Source: Arcuatula senhousia | Lineage: Eukaryota > Mollusca > Bivalvia > Mytilida > Mytilidae | Length of the DNA stretch: 64,000 bases | NCBI GenBank assembly: GCA_963971305.1 | Contig: OZ020309.1 | Span: forward strand, 9,107,001-9,171,000 | Direction of reading: 5' to 3' | Shown here: piece after piece, positions 12,431 to 24,089 of the stretch | Position numbering within the stretch: the stretch's first letter is position 1 | Layout of the letters: each line of letters begins with the position of its first letter | Notes under the pieces: model-generated | What the model was told of the DNA's origin: nothing | What the model saw: only the letters and a program-made list of their open reading frames with translations | Databases searched by the model: none | Program-made: the position numbers and the translations under genes

Positions 12431-13228
12431 ACACAAGCAAAATTTAGACATACGTCTGACCTACGTTAATAAAAACCTGCGTCTGACGTAGTGCATAAAC
12501 ATACGTTAAACATACGTTTCTAACCGCTGTACGGTAAACATACGTCAAATTATTGTAAAAACATATGTCAGATGTATGTTTTTTAAACGTGCGGTAAACG
12601 TATGTTTACCATATGTCAGACATAAAGTTTCCTAAAATGTATGAAGTGAGTAAGTTATTTATTTAGTGTGTTTTATTATGAATTATTACATAGATGCATA
12701 TGAAATACCGATTTTTCCCAGTGAAATAAAATCTGGTAAATTCACATTGTGAAATAACAAAAATATTTTCACTCTTGCGTCCTTTCCGGTCAAACTCAAT
12801 TATGACGTCGTGAATTGTATTGCGTTGTCGGCATGACTTCTGCGGTCTAAATTCATACGCCATTCAAATATATTTATTAAAATCGATTAAATAGCGGCAT
12901 TTTATCTATGTAATAAATACGATAATCAATTAGGTCTCACGAATAACCAAAATATGATCACTCGTGCGGGAACGCACTGAGATTTAACTCGTGCGCGGAA
13001 CAAGTTCCGCGCACTCGTATAAATCTGTGTGCGTTCACCGACTCGTGATCATAGTTTGGTTATTCACTCGACCCAATTAATTATCCTATAAATAAAAATT
13101 TTGCCAAGATAAATTTTCAACATGCGTCAGACGTACGCAGTTAGAAACGCCAATTTAATATGCGTCATATGACATGCGTTTAACGTACGCCAGACGCACG
13201 TTAAACGCAGCCAACATTTTGCCTGTGT
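12431..13228. mobile_element. 798-bp element with long terminal repeats built of iterated ACGT motifs
   Basis: Ends ACACAAGCAAAATTTAGAC and CAACATTTTGCCTGTGT are inverted. Both terminal regions (12431-12630 and about 13105-13228) are made of iterations of CATACGTCTGAC / ACGTTAAACATACG and their complements. The middle contains a separate foldback (12921-13085). No transposase is visible. Confidence 0.65.
12921..13085. repeat. 165-bp near-perfect palindrome
   Basis: The left arm (GATAATCAATTAGGTC...GTGCGCGGAAC) is complementary over about 80 nt to the right arm (GTTCCGCGCAC...CCAATTAATTATC), centred near 13003 with almost no loop. CG-rich tip, AT-rich base. Confidence 0.75.
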
Positions 13229-13229
13229 A

Positions 13230-13330
13230 TATGAACTGCCCAAGGTCAGTGGTTTCCTCTAGGTACTGTGGTTTCCACCACCATGACTGACAGCCCTACA
13301 TGGCCCAGGTTCGTTGATAAAGGGTGTTTA
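13230..13330 (-). repeat. SINE-like fragment (minus orientation)
   Basis: AGGTCAGTGGTTTCCTCTAGG reads on the minus strand as a relative of the CTGGAGGAAACCAGCAACCTT segment in the tRNA-like repeat at 29481-29730. Confidence 0.4.
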
Positions 13331-13794
13331 ACACCAACAACAACATCAGAGTTAATGCCAGTTTCTGCTATCTTTAAGCTTCTTTTTTGCTATCATTTTT
13401 AACTTTTTTTAATCAAAGTTAACTCAGTTTGGTAAAATTCCAGAACAATGGCAAACATAGCCTTAGGTGTTAAATTGTCTTCCTTTATCTTCATGGTAAA
13501 TCAATGGAAATGGCCATAAAATGTAAAAAATATGGTAATTATGTGTTGGAAGTACAAAATTATTTTTCAATTATTCATGGTTTTGGAACAATTATTTTTT
13601 TAATGGTATTCTTAGTTTGCTCTAATTAAAGTTCTTTTGTTAAGTTATTTTTGTACCAAAAAATAATAAATTCCTGAAATTAGCTTGGGAGTTTTCAATT
13701 AGGTCAGATATGAAATCTTTAACCCAGTTTCTTCAATAGTAAACAGAAATAGATGAGATACAGGCCAAAAAATTGCTTCACACTAAAGTATTAC

Positions 13795-14040
13795 ATGCCA
13801 AATATCAAAAGGCCATCATCAGGCTCGTAGTTTTTGAATTTTTTGTGATGCTGCAGTACAGCCAAGGCAACAGAAAGTGTCTATTAGTGACCCCCATATG
13901 ATTGCCAATTGCAAAAATGGCGAACAGTGCCTTAACTGGTTTATTGAAGGCTGCTGGCTGTTTTTCATTGTGATCTTTCTTATTTATTGCTTGTTTTTGT
14001 GAGCTGTGTCGATACACTTATTCCACATTTGATTATTTTC
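13795..14040 (+). repeat. SINE-like dispersed repeat, copy 2
   Basis: TTGAAGGCTGCTGGCTGTTT, then GAGCTGTGTCG and ACACTTATTCCACAT, as in the copy at 8150-8310. Confidence 0.5.
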
Positions 14041-14384
14041 TATTAAAGCATGTTTATGTCTATTCATTGTTGATCAAAGTCAAAAGTTCTGACACCAGAG
14101 ACGCACAGCTTAGCAACAAAAGGATGAAGCACAGAACACAACAAAACACAAGTAAATTTATGTAAGAGGTTGACATTTTAGGACCTTTTATAATTTATGG
14201 ACTGCAGGAAAGGCTTTTTTATAAACCAGAAATTGGTTAGTTAGTTATTGCTTTACTCCCAAGCAGCACGATTTCAGCTATATCCGGGAGATGAACATGA
14301 AATTGGTGATACAATGAACATGAAATGATGATGAAGTGGAGGAAATGGGGACCCAAGGTCTATCGGGTAGGAGAGTTTTGACTG

Positions 14385-14665
14385 CCACTGGAAAAAGGAG
14401 TGATGGGTAGGGACGGGAAATTTCGCCTCCTGCATGGGGATCCTAAGGGTCCTACTCTTACCAAGACCTGCAGCAGGGTTCTTTTAACGTGCGAGGAACG
14501 TGACATTTTTCTGAACACGGTGCACCACTATGGTTTGCGGTCAGGTTTTCCGCATTATTGCCTGACGACCCCGCATCTCTCGATGTCAGGGCTGCCCCAT
14601 TCAACCACCTGGGGCACACATCCCAGTCGCTTTGTGGGCAAAGCGGCCTGACCCGATGTCAGGTT
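14385..14665 (+). repeat. Dispersed repeat shared with 57280-57510
   Basis: GGAGTGATGGGTAGGGACGGG, TTTGCGGTCAGGTTTTCCGC, and CCATTCAACCACCTGGGGCACACAT recur, diverged, at 57280-57510. GC-rich relative to the surroundings. Class unknown; the 83-codon ORF inside is not conserved in the other copy. Confidence 0.5.
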
Positions 14666-14809
14666 TGTGGGCGCTCTTTAGTGGACTTTTACCGACAAGC
14701 TTAGTGCTGCTGCAGGCCTATTCGCCACCCGGAACCCGCACGGGTTAACCAGATATTGGAGATGTATTCCATAAATCTGCAGGAATTCAAGATTTTTAGG
14801 TTTGTAATC

Positions 14810-15088
14810 TTAACTCAGATTGGAATTACAGTTAAAACTCAGGTGCTCCAATAGGGTGAGCAGCTTCTGATTGTGAAATACATTTTCATGTTGGCAATCT
14901 GTGAAGGCAGAAATCCCATATTTGTCTAGAAACATATGACAGTCTTCCATAAAATTTCTTATGTGAAGACAGTGTTGGAATAGCAAAGTTGGGTAATGTA
15001 ACAATGTTATAGCCAGGTCATATTCATCAGACAGATCCAGCACCCATTCTTCTTTTGTGATGCCCAGTGCCTTTTTCCTGAATGCTTC
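14810..15088 (-). CDS. Candidate coding fragment or terminal exon, unidentified
   Basis: A 92-codon open frame on the minus strand with coding-like codon use, ending at TAA. It reads FRKKALGITKEEWVLDL, SDEYDLAITLLHYPTLLF, then FMEDCHMFLDKYGIS. The alternating LGI / hP-LL helical pattern loosely recalls mTERF repeats, but I cannot assign it. A stop codon sits just 5' (15091-15089), and near 15060-15145 there are three imperfect copies of a CAGTGCCTTTTTC-like string. It could be a last exon with an acceptor inside the frame, or a decayed retrocopy. Confidence 0.35.
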   Translation of the reverse strand, partial: EAFRKKALGITKEEWVLDLSDEYDLAITLLHYPTLLFQHCLHIRNFMEDCHMFLDKYGISAFTDCQHENVFHNQKLLTLLEHLSFNCNSNLS

Positions 15089-15091
15089 TTA

Positions 15092-17100
15092 ACCACCCAA
15101 TGCCTTATTACTGTTTGTTTTTGAAGCCATTAGTGCCCTTTTCTCATTGCTAAACACATCTTAAACAGCAAGTATATCCCCCCTCTTTTTAGATGCAGGG
15201 TATAAAAATATTTATAATGAAGCCACTCAGAGTGATTGACTTTCCATTTCGCACTTTAATAACCTAAAACATTTCTTATTTTTTAAAATAACAAGATTTT
15301 AATTTTCATGATAATAACCCTTATCTTTTAATCCCATGTTTTTCTATCCCTTTTATAGACCTCTTCAGACAAGTTGAACACCACTTGATATTCAGCTGGC
15401 TTGGAAAAATCATTGTAAAAAGAGACATCATTAAATTCATTAAATTGTTTTTAACACCCTCGTGATCAATTTTACAAGCCATACAAAATTGGAACTAATG
15501 CTCTATCGAGCTTCACTTTATAATGAAGCTGGTTGATGGATTGAAAACGTATAAAGACTGCATGTAAAGATGTTTTTCTGACGTAATTTGCCGAGAAGAT
15601 AAATGCCGGTACTTTCAGTTACAAAAAAATGCCATGCTTTACGGCAGATGAATGTTTATAGAAGAAAAGGATTTTAAGCAGATTTCTAAAATTGAGCAGT
15701 CATATATGTTTTCAAATGATTTAAAAACTTTAATTGAAAAATAATAAAATTAGGTGTGTGGGTTTTGATTAACTATTATCACAAAATTTGGATTTCAAAA
15801 TGTTTTTATTTGAAATATGTGGTCTTAACCCATGAAATTGTTCAGTATGTGATCACATGTATAAAGTGTTAAAGAACCTAAAAAGTCCTTCACTCTGGTT
15901 TGATATTCGTTTTTGCAAGTGGTTGTGTTCGGTTGCATGTTCCTAATTGTACTAAAGTTTTGTCTTTTATAGAGAAGACTAAATTATTTTGTATGTTTTC
16001 TTTTTCTAACTTCAAGACTATTGCCGCTTGTGCACTTCTACAAACTGACAAAAATTGATTCCCTTCAATAGAAATTTTTACAGCAACTATACACAAAAGG
16101 ACAGTCACATTAATGATGAAGTATAAAAATAAATCATCATCAATATTATTTCATAATAATTTTCATTGTATATCTGATCATTTTCTAATATCAATATAAG
16201 CATTTCTTCTATTGATATGGTCAAACAAAACAGTTGACATTATGATGATGTCCCGTCTTGGCATTATGGGTGACAAATGACCCAATTTACTGATCAAATC
16301 ATTGGCTATCGAGATTTTTTTAGCGGAGAAGTATACAATAGACTCAGTAGGAAAATCGTCAATAAATCACTTCCTGTCGAAGTTATTAAGGGATTAGAGT
16401 GACCTGTCCATCTTTCCCCGTCGTAGATATTACCCACAATACAACATTCTATCATCAAGAGGCTTCGTAAACAAGGCAATTCATTTTCCTACGATTATGA
16501 GTCTCTTAACAATTGCCTTAGGTATAGCTTTTTGTCCGTTAATCGTAAATCTTTTGAGATATATATAGATGTTATGAGTCTAACGTTAGGAAACATGAAG
16601 CAAAAACAACATTTTTTTTTCTTGTTTATAGTCTATTGGGATTTCATATATTTTTTTTAATGATGACCTAAATCTGGTTCTTTTTTGTTTCAAATAGTCA
16701 TGACAGATTTGTTTTTCCTTAGAGAAAACCACACTAGATTTATTCATTTTGTTTAAGTGTTTCTCTGATACAGATTATATTTGACATGCTTTTCTTTTTT
16801 TAAACATTTGTTTATATTGGTGCATTGTATATACCTGGCCAAAGTTTCATTACAATCAGTCCAACAACTTTTTTTTGAGGATTACACTTGATGGCATGAA
16901 GGGATTTGACTCAGACACTCAGATATAACTATAAGGTGCTCAAAGGCAACACTCTAGAAACAAATTTCATACTTCAATTTGATGATATGTTATATGAGTC
17001 AGTTTGACCTTGTCCTTTAACCTACTGATTTCAAAATCAACATGTGTCTTTTATACATCTAAAGCTTCAACAATGTTTGTGTTAATGCAAGTCAAGGAAG
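15092..17100. other. Non-coding stretch
   Basis: A weak minus-strand open segment (15890-16086, after a TTTTGTGTATAG acceptor-like string) could be a terminal exon, but nothing supports it further. 16360-16500 has an ACTTCCTG string and more CG dinucleotides than its surroundings. Confidence 0.3.
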
Positions 17101-17104
17101 AGGG

Positions 17105-17345
17105 AGGTTTGGCACCACAAAACTTGGTTTAACCAACTATCTATTTTGAAATGACAGTGACTGTACAAATTTGTCAGGACCATTGGGGTTGTAAATATTT
17201 CCGTATGTCTTCCTTGTTTCGTGTTTTCTCAAGAACATCTGAAATTGTTCCTCCATTAGTTCAGTTAAACTTAATTGTTATTACCTTTATTTCTAGCATA
17301 CACCAAAAGATACTTCTAGATGAAATATTAAAGTCATTTTGACCT
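17105..17345 (+). repeat. Dispersed repeat shared with 37195-37400
   Basis: GGACCATTGTGG...TATGTCTTCCTTGTTT...TTTTCTC and CATTGATTGTTCCTCC-like strings recur at 37275-37385. Class unknown. Confidence 0.45.
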
Positions 17346-17606
17346 TGACCTTCAACCTACTGACCTCAAAGTCAACAGATTACCTCACAACTTTTAATGT
17401 GTGTCAAAGTTCCATGAAAATGCATTGAGGCATATGCATTCAAAAGTTATGCCCCAATTAAAATGCCAAATTCTAATCTGTGACTCCTATTTGCAAATAC
17501 TGAGAAAAAAAGTTGCAAGTGCAAGAAGGAAGCAAAGTAAGGTGTAACAATCAGGGAATCAAATGTTTCAAATCTAAATAGATAAAGTATAATGGGCAGA
17601 CATAAA

Positions 17607-17740
17607 TCATTACAAAAACAAACCACATACAAAACAAAAACACATATCACAAAAAAACAAACCACATACCAAACAAAACACATATCACAACAAAACAAAC
17701 CACATACAAAACAATACACATATCACAACAAAACCACATG
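17607..17740. repeat. Tandem repeat, about 38-39 bp, about 3.3 copies
   Basis: AACCACATAC starts at 17621, 17660 and 17698 within A/C-rich units. The Cys-rich minus-strand ORF over it is a by-product. Confidence 0.75.
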
Positions 17741-18016
17741 ACAGTGAGACTTTACACGCGCCGATTCAGAGGGGGCGTGAGGGGCGCGCGCCCCACCTAA
17801 AACTGGCGAAAGTTATGTTTTTATGCATAAAATCCACACAAAAACATAACTTTGAAAATTTCATGCCTCACTCTGTTCGGCGAAGATAGTGTTCACACCC
17901 CCCTTAACTAAAATCCTGTATCCACCCCTGCTTTATATGTCCATCCTGATAAAAACAGATGAATTGTTTTTTTTACCTTACTGGTTTTTAAAATTCATAT
18001 AGCGATCCGCGAGATA

Positions 18017-18605
18017 ATAAAGGATGAGTGGCAATAAGACCTTTTTTTGGCCCAAGATGTACCATGAAACTATATTTGGGCAAACAGATGTCTTATGTTG
18101 CTGAAACATTGAACATATAAAGGGCTTCAAGAAAATGATAAGCTTTTTCCATACCAGTTTACTTATCATGCCAATGAATAAGCTCAAAAAGCTATATTTT
18201 TAGGAAATTGTCCTAATTTCATTGGATTTTGCTGTTTTCCATACACTTTTTTGCTTGGAAAAATGTGGGCGCATCTGAACAACAACTTCATATTTGGTGA
18301 AAATGTGTAAAAAGATGTAATACATCATTTCTGAAAGTTTGAAGTTGTTGTTTTCATGCGCCCTATGTTAACTAAAGGAAAATATGCACTAAAAACATTC
18401 AAAATCGCAGATTTTCTCAATTTTTCGAAAAAGACAGCTCATTTTGGTGTCACAATGACGTCATAATGAGAGAAAAAGGTCTTATTTGATATATTTTCTT
18501 TGTAGACACATTAAAGTTAATATTTCCCATAAATATCATATTATTCTAAACAACCTCCTTTTATTGGGCAAAATATGGGTCTTATTGCCACTCGTCCTTT
18601 CATCA
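18017..18605. mobile_element. Possible MITE of about 590 bp with GAGTGGCAATAAGACC ends
   Basis: AAAGGATGAGTGGCAATAAGACC (18021-18043) faces its inverse GGTCTTATTGCCACTCGTCCTTT (18578-18600) with one mismatch. The core is non-coding and contains a CAATGACGTCATAATG string. Confidence 0.5.
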
Positions 18606-19285
18606 TATTAGCTTGTAAAAAATTACCGAGAGGAAATAAAATGTCACAAGAGTACCTTATCTCCATGCAGTCATTAAAGCACACTACCGTGGGCTCAGCT
18701 GTCCCTTTGTAAATTTCCCGGCTATTATACATCATTATTGGATAATAACATTCTCATATCGCCCATATATCTCTGATCATTTTCTGATTTCGAAGCTTCG
18801 CACATCTCGGCCTATATCATAGATCTATCAATTCCGTAATCATTTTGGCGGAGATAAACCAGGAAAAAAATTGTCATACTGATTTATATTTTTGATTTAT
18901 TATCATATCATGAGACAAAACATTAATATTTAATAAATGTAATTATTATGATCCAGATTTCAGGTTATTTTTTCAATTATCTTTCCAAACCAATGCTAAA
19001 TGTATATAATATTAGAGGTGATAAAAAGTGGGGGTGGGGAGTGGTCTGATCACTGATATGCATGAAGATGTGGCTTCTGAAGGGTAAAAAATGATTAGTG
19101 GCGATTTCCAACTTTCATTTGGGGATAGCCTTCTGACATGACTGAGGAGCTCTAAAAAATTCCTTAAGCAGTCCAACAGTGTCAATTATAGTCAAAAAAT
19201 GATTCTGAACTACCTGAAATTTATCAAAATGGCATTTCTTTAAAACTCACAAAGATGTAAAAATGTATGACTTTGCTTATTTATA

Positions 19286-19406
19286 TTACTCTATTTAATT
19301 GACAGGGTTGGTCACGGGTCAATTATTTCGGGCTTCTTTGCTTAAATCTTACCTAAAAGATAGAGAAATTTAAGCTCGGCCCAACTTTGTGAATAAAATA
19401 AAGTAA
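19286..19406. mobile_element. TA-type MITE (about 121 bp), copy 1
   Basis: TTACTCTATTTAATTGAC to AATAAAATAAAGTAA, flanked by TA. Matches, in reverse orientation, the 120-bp copy at 59124-59243 across the GGTCAATTATTTCGG and AAATCTTACCT segments. Confidence 0.65.
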
Positions 19407-20189
19407 ATACTGATTGCATGCGATGTGATATTCTTTCCTACCAGTTTTTCAAGGAGAGGTCAAAGTCTAAATCTAGTCACAAGACAATAATTAATAAAGA
19501 CTGCGGAGAAGTTTTTGATACTTCTTTCAGAAAGCCTCTATTCATAGATATTGTTTAAAGTTCTAAAGTTCTTTGGCTTGAAAGCACCAACTTCAATATT
19601 GTCTTCCTGTAGTTTTAATGATTGCGTGAAATGAGGCACATTTAAGATGGCCTTTCAGTTGCAATTTTTTTAAAGACGAAATTAGTTTCTCTACAAAACT
19701 ACGAAAATCGATACTTGTGTCACACTTTGTTTCTAAATATTGCATTGAGAAAAGGAAGAAGTTGCTGAAATAAAGTGTGCGTTTCATTTTAATCTGACAA
19801 TTATTTCCCTGGAGAAATTTCATCAAATGCACCCTTCACCTCACCGAACGATCAGTACCCTGATATATTGAACAATAAAATAAAATGAATTATCGTAACT
19901 TATTAAATCTGAAATCGTTCTGATATTTTTATTTCTTATATTTTATTATATTAGATTCATATAGTACAATTATTTGTAAGATTTTTACAGAAATATTTTA
20001 TTGGTCTAGCTAACTTGTCAGAAGTTATGGTGCTATATACATTCTCTTGGGGAACATATGAACAAGAATTTCCAATATAGGAGATAAAATCTGAGTTGGT
20101 CAGTGAACTTTTGGTGGGTTTCACTGACTTGACTCAAGCAGAAAAGTACATAAAACAAATAATAAATTAAAGTTTGTTTTTGCCTACAA

Positions 20190-20955
20190 AAACGATGTCT
20201 CCCCCCGTTTCCCCAAAAATGTCCAAGTTCAAAGGGCCATTACTTTCACAAAAATTTGAGGATCAAAATTTCCTGGTCATATGCACAACTACGTATGGTG
20301 TCCTTTCTATATACCAAGTTTCATTGAATTCAGTTCAATAGTTTCAGAGGAGTTGCGCTGACAAGATGATAAATGAGGATTTTCAGCAAATTTCTAAGTT
20401 CAAAGGGCCATAACTCCCACAAAAATTTGAGGATCAAAATTTCCTGGTAATATGCACAACTACATATGGTGTCCTTCCTATATACCAAGTTTCGTTGAAT
20501 TCGGTTCAGTAGTTTCAGAGGAGTTGCGCTGACTAGATGATAAATGAGGATTTTCAGCATATTTCTAAGTTCAAAGGGCCATAACTCCCACAAAAATTTG
20601 AGGATCAAAATGTCCTGGTAACATGCACAACTACATATGGTGTCCTTCCTATATACCAAGTTTCGTTGAATTCGGTTCAGTAGTTTCAGAGGAGTTGCGC
20701 TGACAAGATGATAAATGAGGATTTTCAGCAAATTTCTAAGTTCAAAGGGCCATAACTCCCACAAAAATTCGAGGATCAAAATTTCCTGGTAATATGCACA
20801 ACTACATATGGTGTCCTTCCTATATACCAAGTTTTGTTGAATTCGGTTCAGTAGTTTCAGAGGAGTTGCGCTGACAAACTTTGTGACGGACAGACGGACG
20901 GACGGACACGACAAAAACAATATGTCTCCCCACAAAAGTGGGGGGAGACATAAAT
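20190..20955. mobile_element. Tandem-core hairpin element, family D (171-bp units)
   Basis: The left end TGTCTCCCCCCGTTTCCCC mirrors the right GTGGGGGGAGACATAAA. TTCAAAGGGCCAT recurs at 20228, 20399, 20570 and 20741, an exact 171-bp period. A GACGGACGGACGGACAC run (20890-20908) precedes a perfect-stem 3' hairpin at 20923-20950. The 201-aa minus-strand ORF is the same 57-residue peptide repeated, a consequence of the period. Confidence 0.85.
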
Positions 20956-21869
20956 ACTAGCTGTGCATAAGCTCCCAAAAGCATATCACCTACTTAAGGG
21001 GGGGGGGTGCTTACAAGATATATGGACAGACAGACAGGTATACAGACAAATGGATGATTTGATCTGAACAAGACAGAAAGAGTGATGTTTACGGATGTTT
21101 AAAAATAGTCATGATCAAATGACTGCAAATCACCTTGCCATTCATAACAGCTGTGCAAAACTGTATTCTTTTAAATCCTAAATGTATTTTCCAGTAAACA
21201 GACAAATGACTGACCAGACAATGAAAGAAACTAGAGTACCAGTAACCCAATTTTTTATTCAATCATTTTCTCATGTAATAAAATTAGAAAGACTAGACTT
21301 AAAACAGAAGTCCAAAGGGTCGCAAATTAATTTAAAGATAGCTAACATTTATTGTCTTCAGAAGCAACAAAAAATATCTCCAGCAAATATTCCTCCAATA
21401 TAATTGTCGTCAAATCACAGAACAAACGTAAATTATTTATATTCCTAGTCTGACGGTGGCTTCTGCCAAATAAAAAAATCTAAGCTACACTCGTCTAAAG
21501 ACCTGTGTAAATTGGATTTAATGTAAATAACTCTACCAATATCAAGTTAAAAGCAACTAACGGAGGCTACAAATATCTAAATGATATAATTATCTCTACG
21601 ACTAAGGCAATCAGTTTTGTGGACGTAGTAATTATTTTGTGCGAGAGGTGATCATTAGAAAAAACAATGAACGAACCAAGTACTAATGTTGTATTTTAGC
21701 CTTAAGCAGCGACCAGGAAAGATAGCAGTACATAAAACAGAAATTATAAGGAACAATTTATGGAAGGATGTAATAGAGCTGTGAATACATCATTTACTTT
21801 ATAAATCAACTTGGTTATGTAATAGTGAAAACTATTATCAGTTCAGATCATGTTTTTATTGCACTCTGA
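20956..21869. other. Non-coding stretch
   Basis: No gene or clear repeat recognised apart from a G-run at 21000-21007. Confidence 0.4.
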
Positions 21870-22665
21870 ACAAGTAAATCTGTGAGCTTATGCTCACTAG
21901 TGATACCCCCGCTCCCCAAACTAAGCCACGCATACAAGTTTAAATACTTGGTAAACAGGAAGTGGTTGACCTATGAACATAAAATCGCTATACACCATAT
22001 GAGACTATAGGATAAACCTGTATACAAAATATAAGACCTCTATCTCATGTAGTTGCTTGGGAAACTTTGACGGAAATTTTGCATTTATGTCCATTATGTG
22101 TAAAAACCTAAGTATTCGGTAAACAGGAAGTAGACTACCTAGGAGCATAAAATCGGTATACACCATGTGGCACTATAGGATAAAGCTATATACAAAATAT
22201 CAGACCTTTATCTCATGTAGTTGCTTGGGAAACTTTGACGGAAATTTAGCATTTATGTCCATTATGTGTAAAAACCTAAGTATTCGGTAAACAGAAAGTA
22301 GACTACCTAGAATCATAAAATCCGTATACACCATATGGCACTATAGGATAAAGCTGTATACAAAATATCAGACCTTTACTTCATGTAGTTGCTTGGGAAA
22401 CTTTGACGGAAATTGTGCATTTATGTCCATTGTGTGTAAAAACCTAAGTATTCGGTAAACAGGAAGTAGACTACCTAGGAGCATAAAATTGGTATACACC
22501 ATATGGCACTATAGGATAAAGCTGTATACAAAATATCAGACCTCTATCTCATGTAGTTACTTAGAAAACTGCGACGGAAGTTTTGTTACGGAGGGACGGA
22601 CGAACGGACAGACAAGGGTAAAACAGTATATTCCCCTCTTCTTCGAAGCGGGGGTATAATAACAG
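21870..22665. mobile_element. Tandem-core hairpin element, family C, copy 2
   Basis: Four units with exact 168-bp spacing (CAGGAAGT or CAGAAAGT at 21956, 22124, 22292, 22460). Left GATACCCCCGCTCCCC, right hairpin ending GCGGGGGTATAATAA, GGAC-like run at about 22590-22612. Confidence 0.85.
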
Positions 22666-22911
22666 GAAGATGGTGTCTCAAATACATCGATGTACTACTA
22701 TGTAAATATTGAACAAACCAGAATTCACAGTCTGCATTGAATTAGTGGCATACTGTGAAAGTATTAAAATTCGTGGGGTACCAATATTTGTGGCTTTAAA
22801 TTAAAATTCTCCATGAACAGAGAATTAAACACTGTTTTTAATAGAGAATTTTTAAAAACCATGAATGCATGGATCTATGAATATGCTATGTACTCCCAAT
22901 TTACAGCACTC

Positions 22912-23960
22912 AGGCGCTGATCCAAGCAAAGGCATACCAGGCCTTAACCCCCTCTAAAATTGGAGAAAATTTTGCACAAAATCCATGAAAAAAAATACAA
23001 GAGGCTCCCAGGAGCCTGAATCACTCACCTGGTCTTGATGTCGACTCTGTAAGGACTTTTGTAGAGCTAAATAAGGCTGAACATTAAAGCAAGCTTTTCT
23101 CTAGCTACTATAGTTTTCATTCTGTTGTTCCAAAACATGAAAAAAATATTATTTTAGGAGCTATAACGCCTATATGGGTTCATCTGAAAACTTCGACCTA
23201 ATGAAGACTTTTGTAGAGCTAAATGTTAAAGCAAGCAACAGCTTTTTTCTATCTGCAATAGCTTTCATTATAAAGCCAAAAACACTTTTTTTTTGCCTTT
23301 AAGGGGCCCTTACCCCTATAAGGGGTCATCTGACAACTTGGACTCTATGGAGACTTTTGTAGAGCTAAATGAGCTGAACAATTAAGCAAGCAACAGCTTT
23401 CTCTATCTGCATAAGTTTTCATACTTAATAGGGTAAAAACATGAAAAAATGCTATTTTTCACCTTTACAGGGTCGTAATCCCTGTAAGGGGCCATCTGAC
23501 AACTTTGACCAAATGGAGACTTTTATAGAACAAATGATCCTGAAGCAGTAGGGTGGCATCAGATTTCATCTTTCTCTTATACTTTTTGAATTACAAGCCA
23601 AAAACAGTAGTCTGACCCCCCTGGTCTATTTTTAGCCACGGCCGCCATGTTTTTTGACGAATCAAAAATCCAAACACAACTTTAGTGCAGGACACCCTAA
23701 TGATCAATCATACCAAGTTTCATTGAATTCTGTTCAGTAGTTTCAGAGGAGAAGATTTTTGAAAAATTGTTAACAGACGACAACGACAGACGCCGACAAA
23801 CGACGACGACGGATGCCAAGTGATGGCAATAGCTCACCTGGCTTTGGTCCAGGTGAGCTAAAAACCAATTAAAAAATTTTCAAACCTCCCTTTGCTCCAA
23901 AAAATCAGAAACAAAAATCTTTACGCTTCCCCTTTAACTTAAATCCTGGATCCGCCTCTA
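22912..23960. mobile_element. GCGGATCC-family MITE split by a family E element
   Basis: The left end GGCGCTGATCCAAGCAAAGG and the right end TAAATCCTGGATCCGCCTC flank non-coding sequence into which family E copy 1 (22998-23865) is inserted. Confidence 0.55.
22998..23865. mobile_element. Tandem-core hairpin element, family E, copy 1
   Basis: Begins CAAGAGGCTCCCAGGAGCC then CACTCACCTGG, and ends with hairpin AGCTCACCTGG-CTTT-GGTCCAGGTGAGCT followed by AAAAA. About three core units (GGGGTCATCTGACAACTT...). A GACGACAACGACAGACG-type run precedes the hairpin. Inverted larger copy at 46606-48418. Confidence 0.8.
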
Positions 23961-24089
23961 TAACAGATACCCACGAATATAATTACTTTCATAGTATGTT
24001 GATTGTTCCATGTATATGCAGCAGGGTCAGGAGACTGTATACATTGTCACTTGTTGTCTTTTGAAGTTAAATAAATGTAAATAATGAAG

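Noticed and set aside
15890..16086. Minus-strand open segment after a TTTTGTGTATAG acceptor
   Set aside because: It could be a terminal exon, but the composition is ambiguous and there is no homology I recognise.
18656..18735. Minus-strand start-like exon MMYNSREIYKGTAEP
   Set aside because: The donor is only GTACTC, there are two competing upstream ATGs, and no partner exon was found.
20330..20935. 201-aa minus-strand ORF
   Set aside because: It is the same 57-residue peptide repeated across 171-bp tandem units of family D. The frame stays open because the period is divisible by three.
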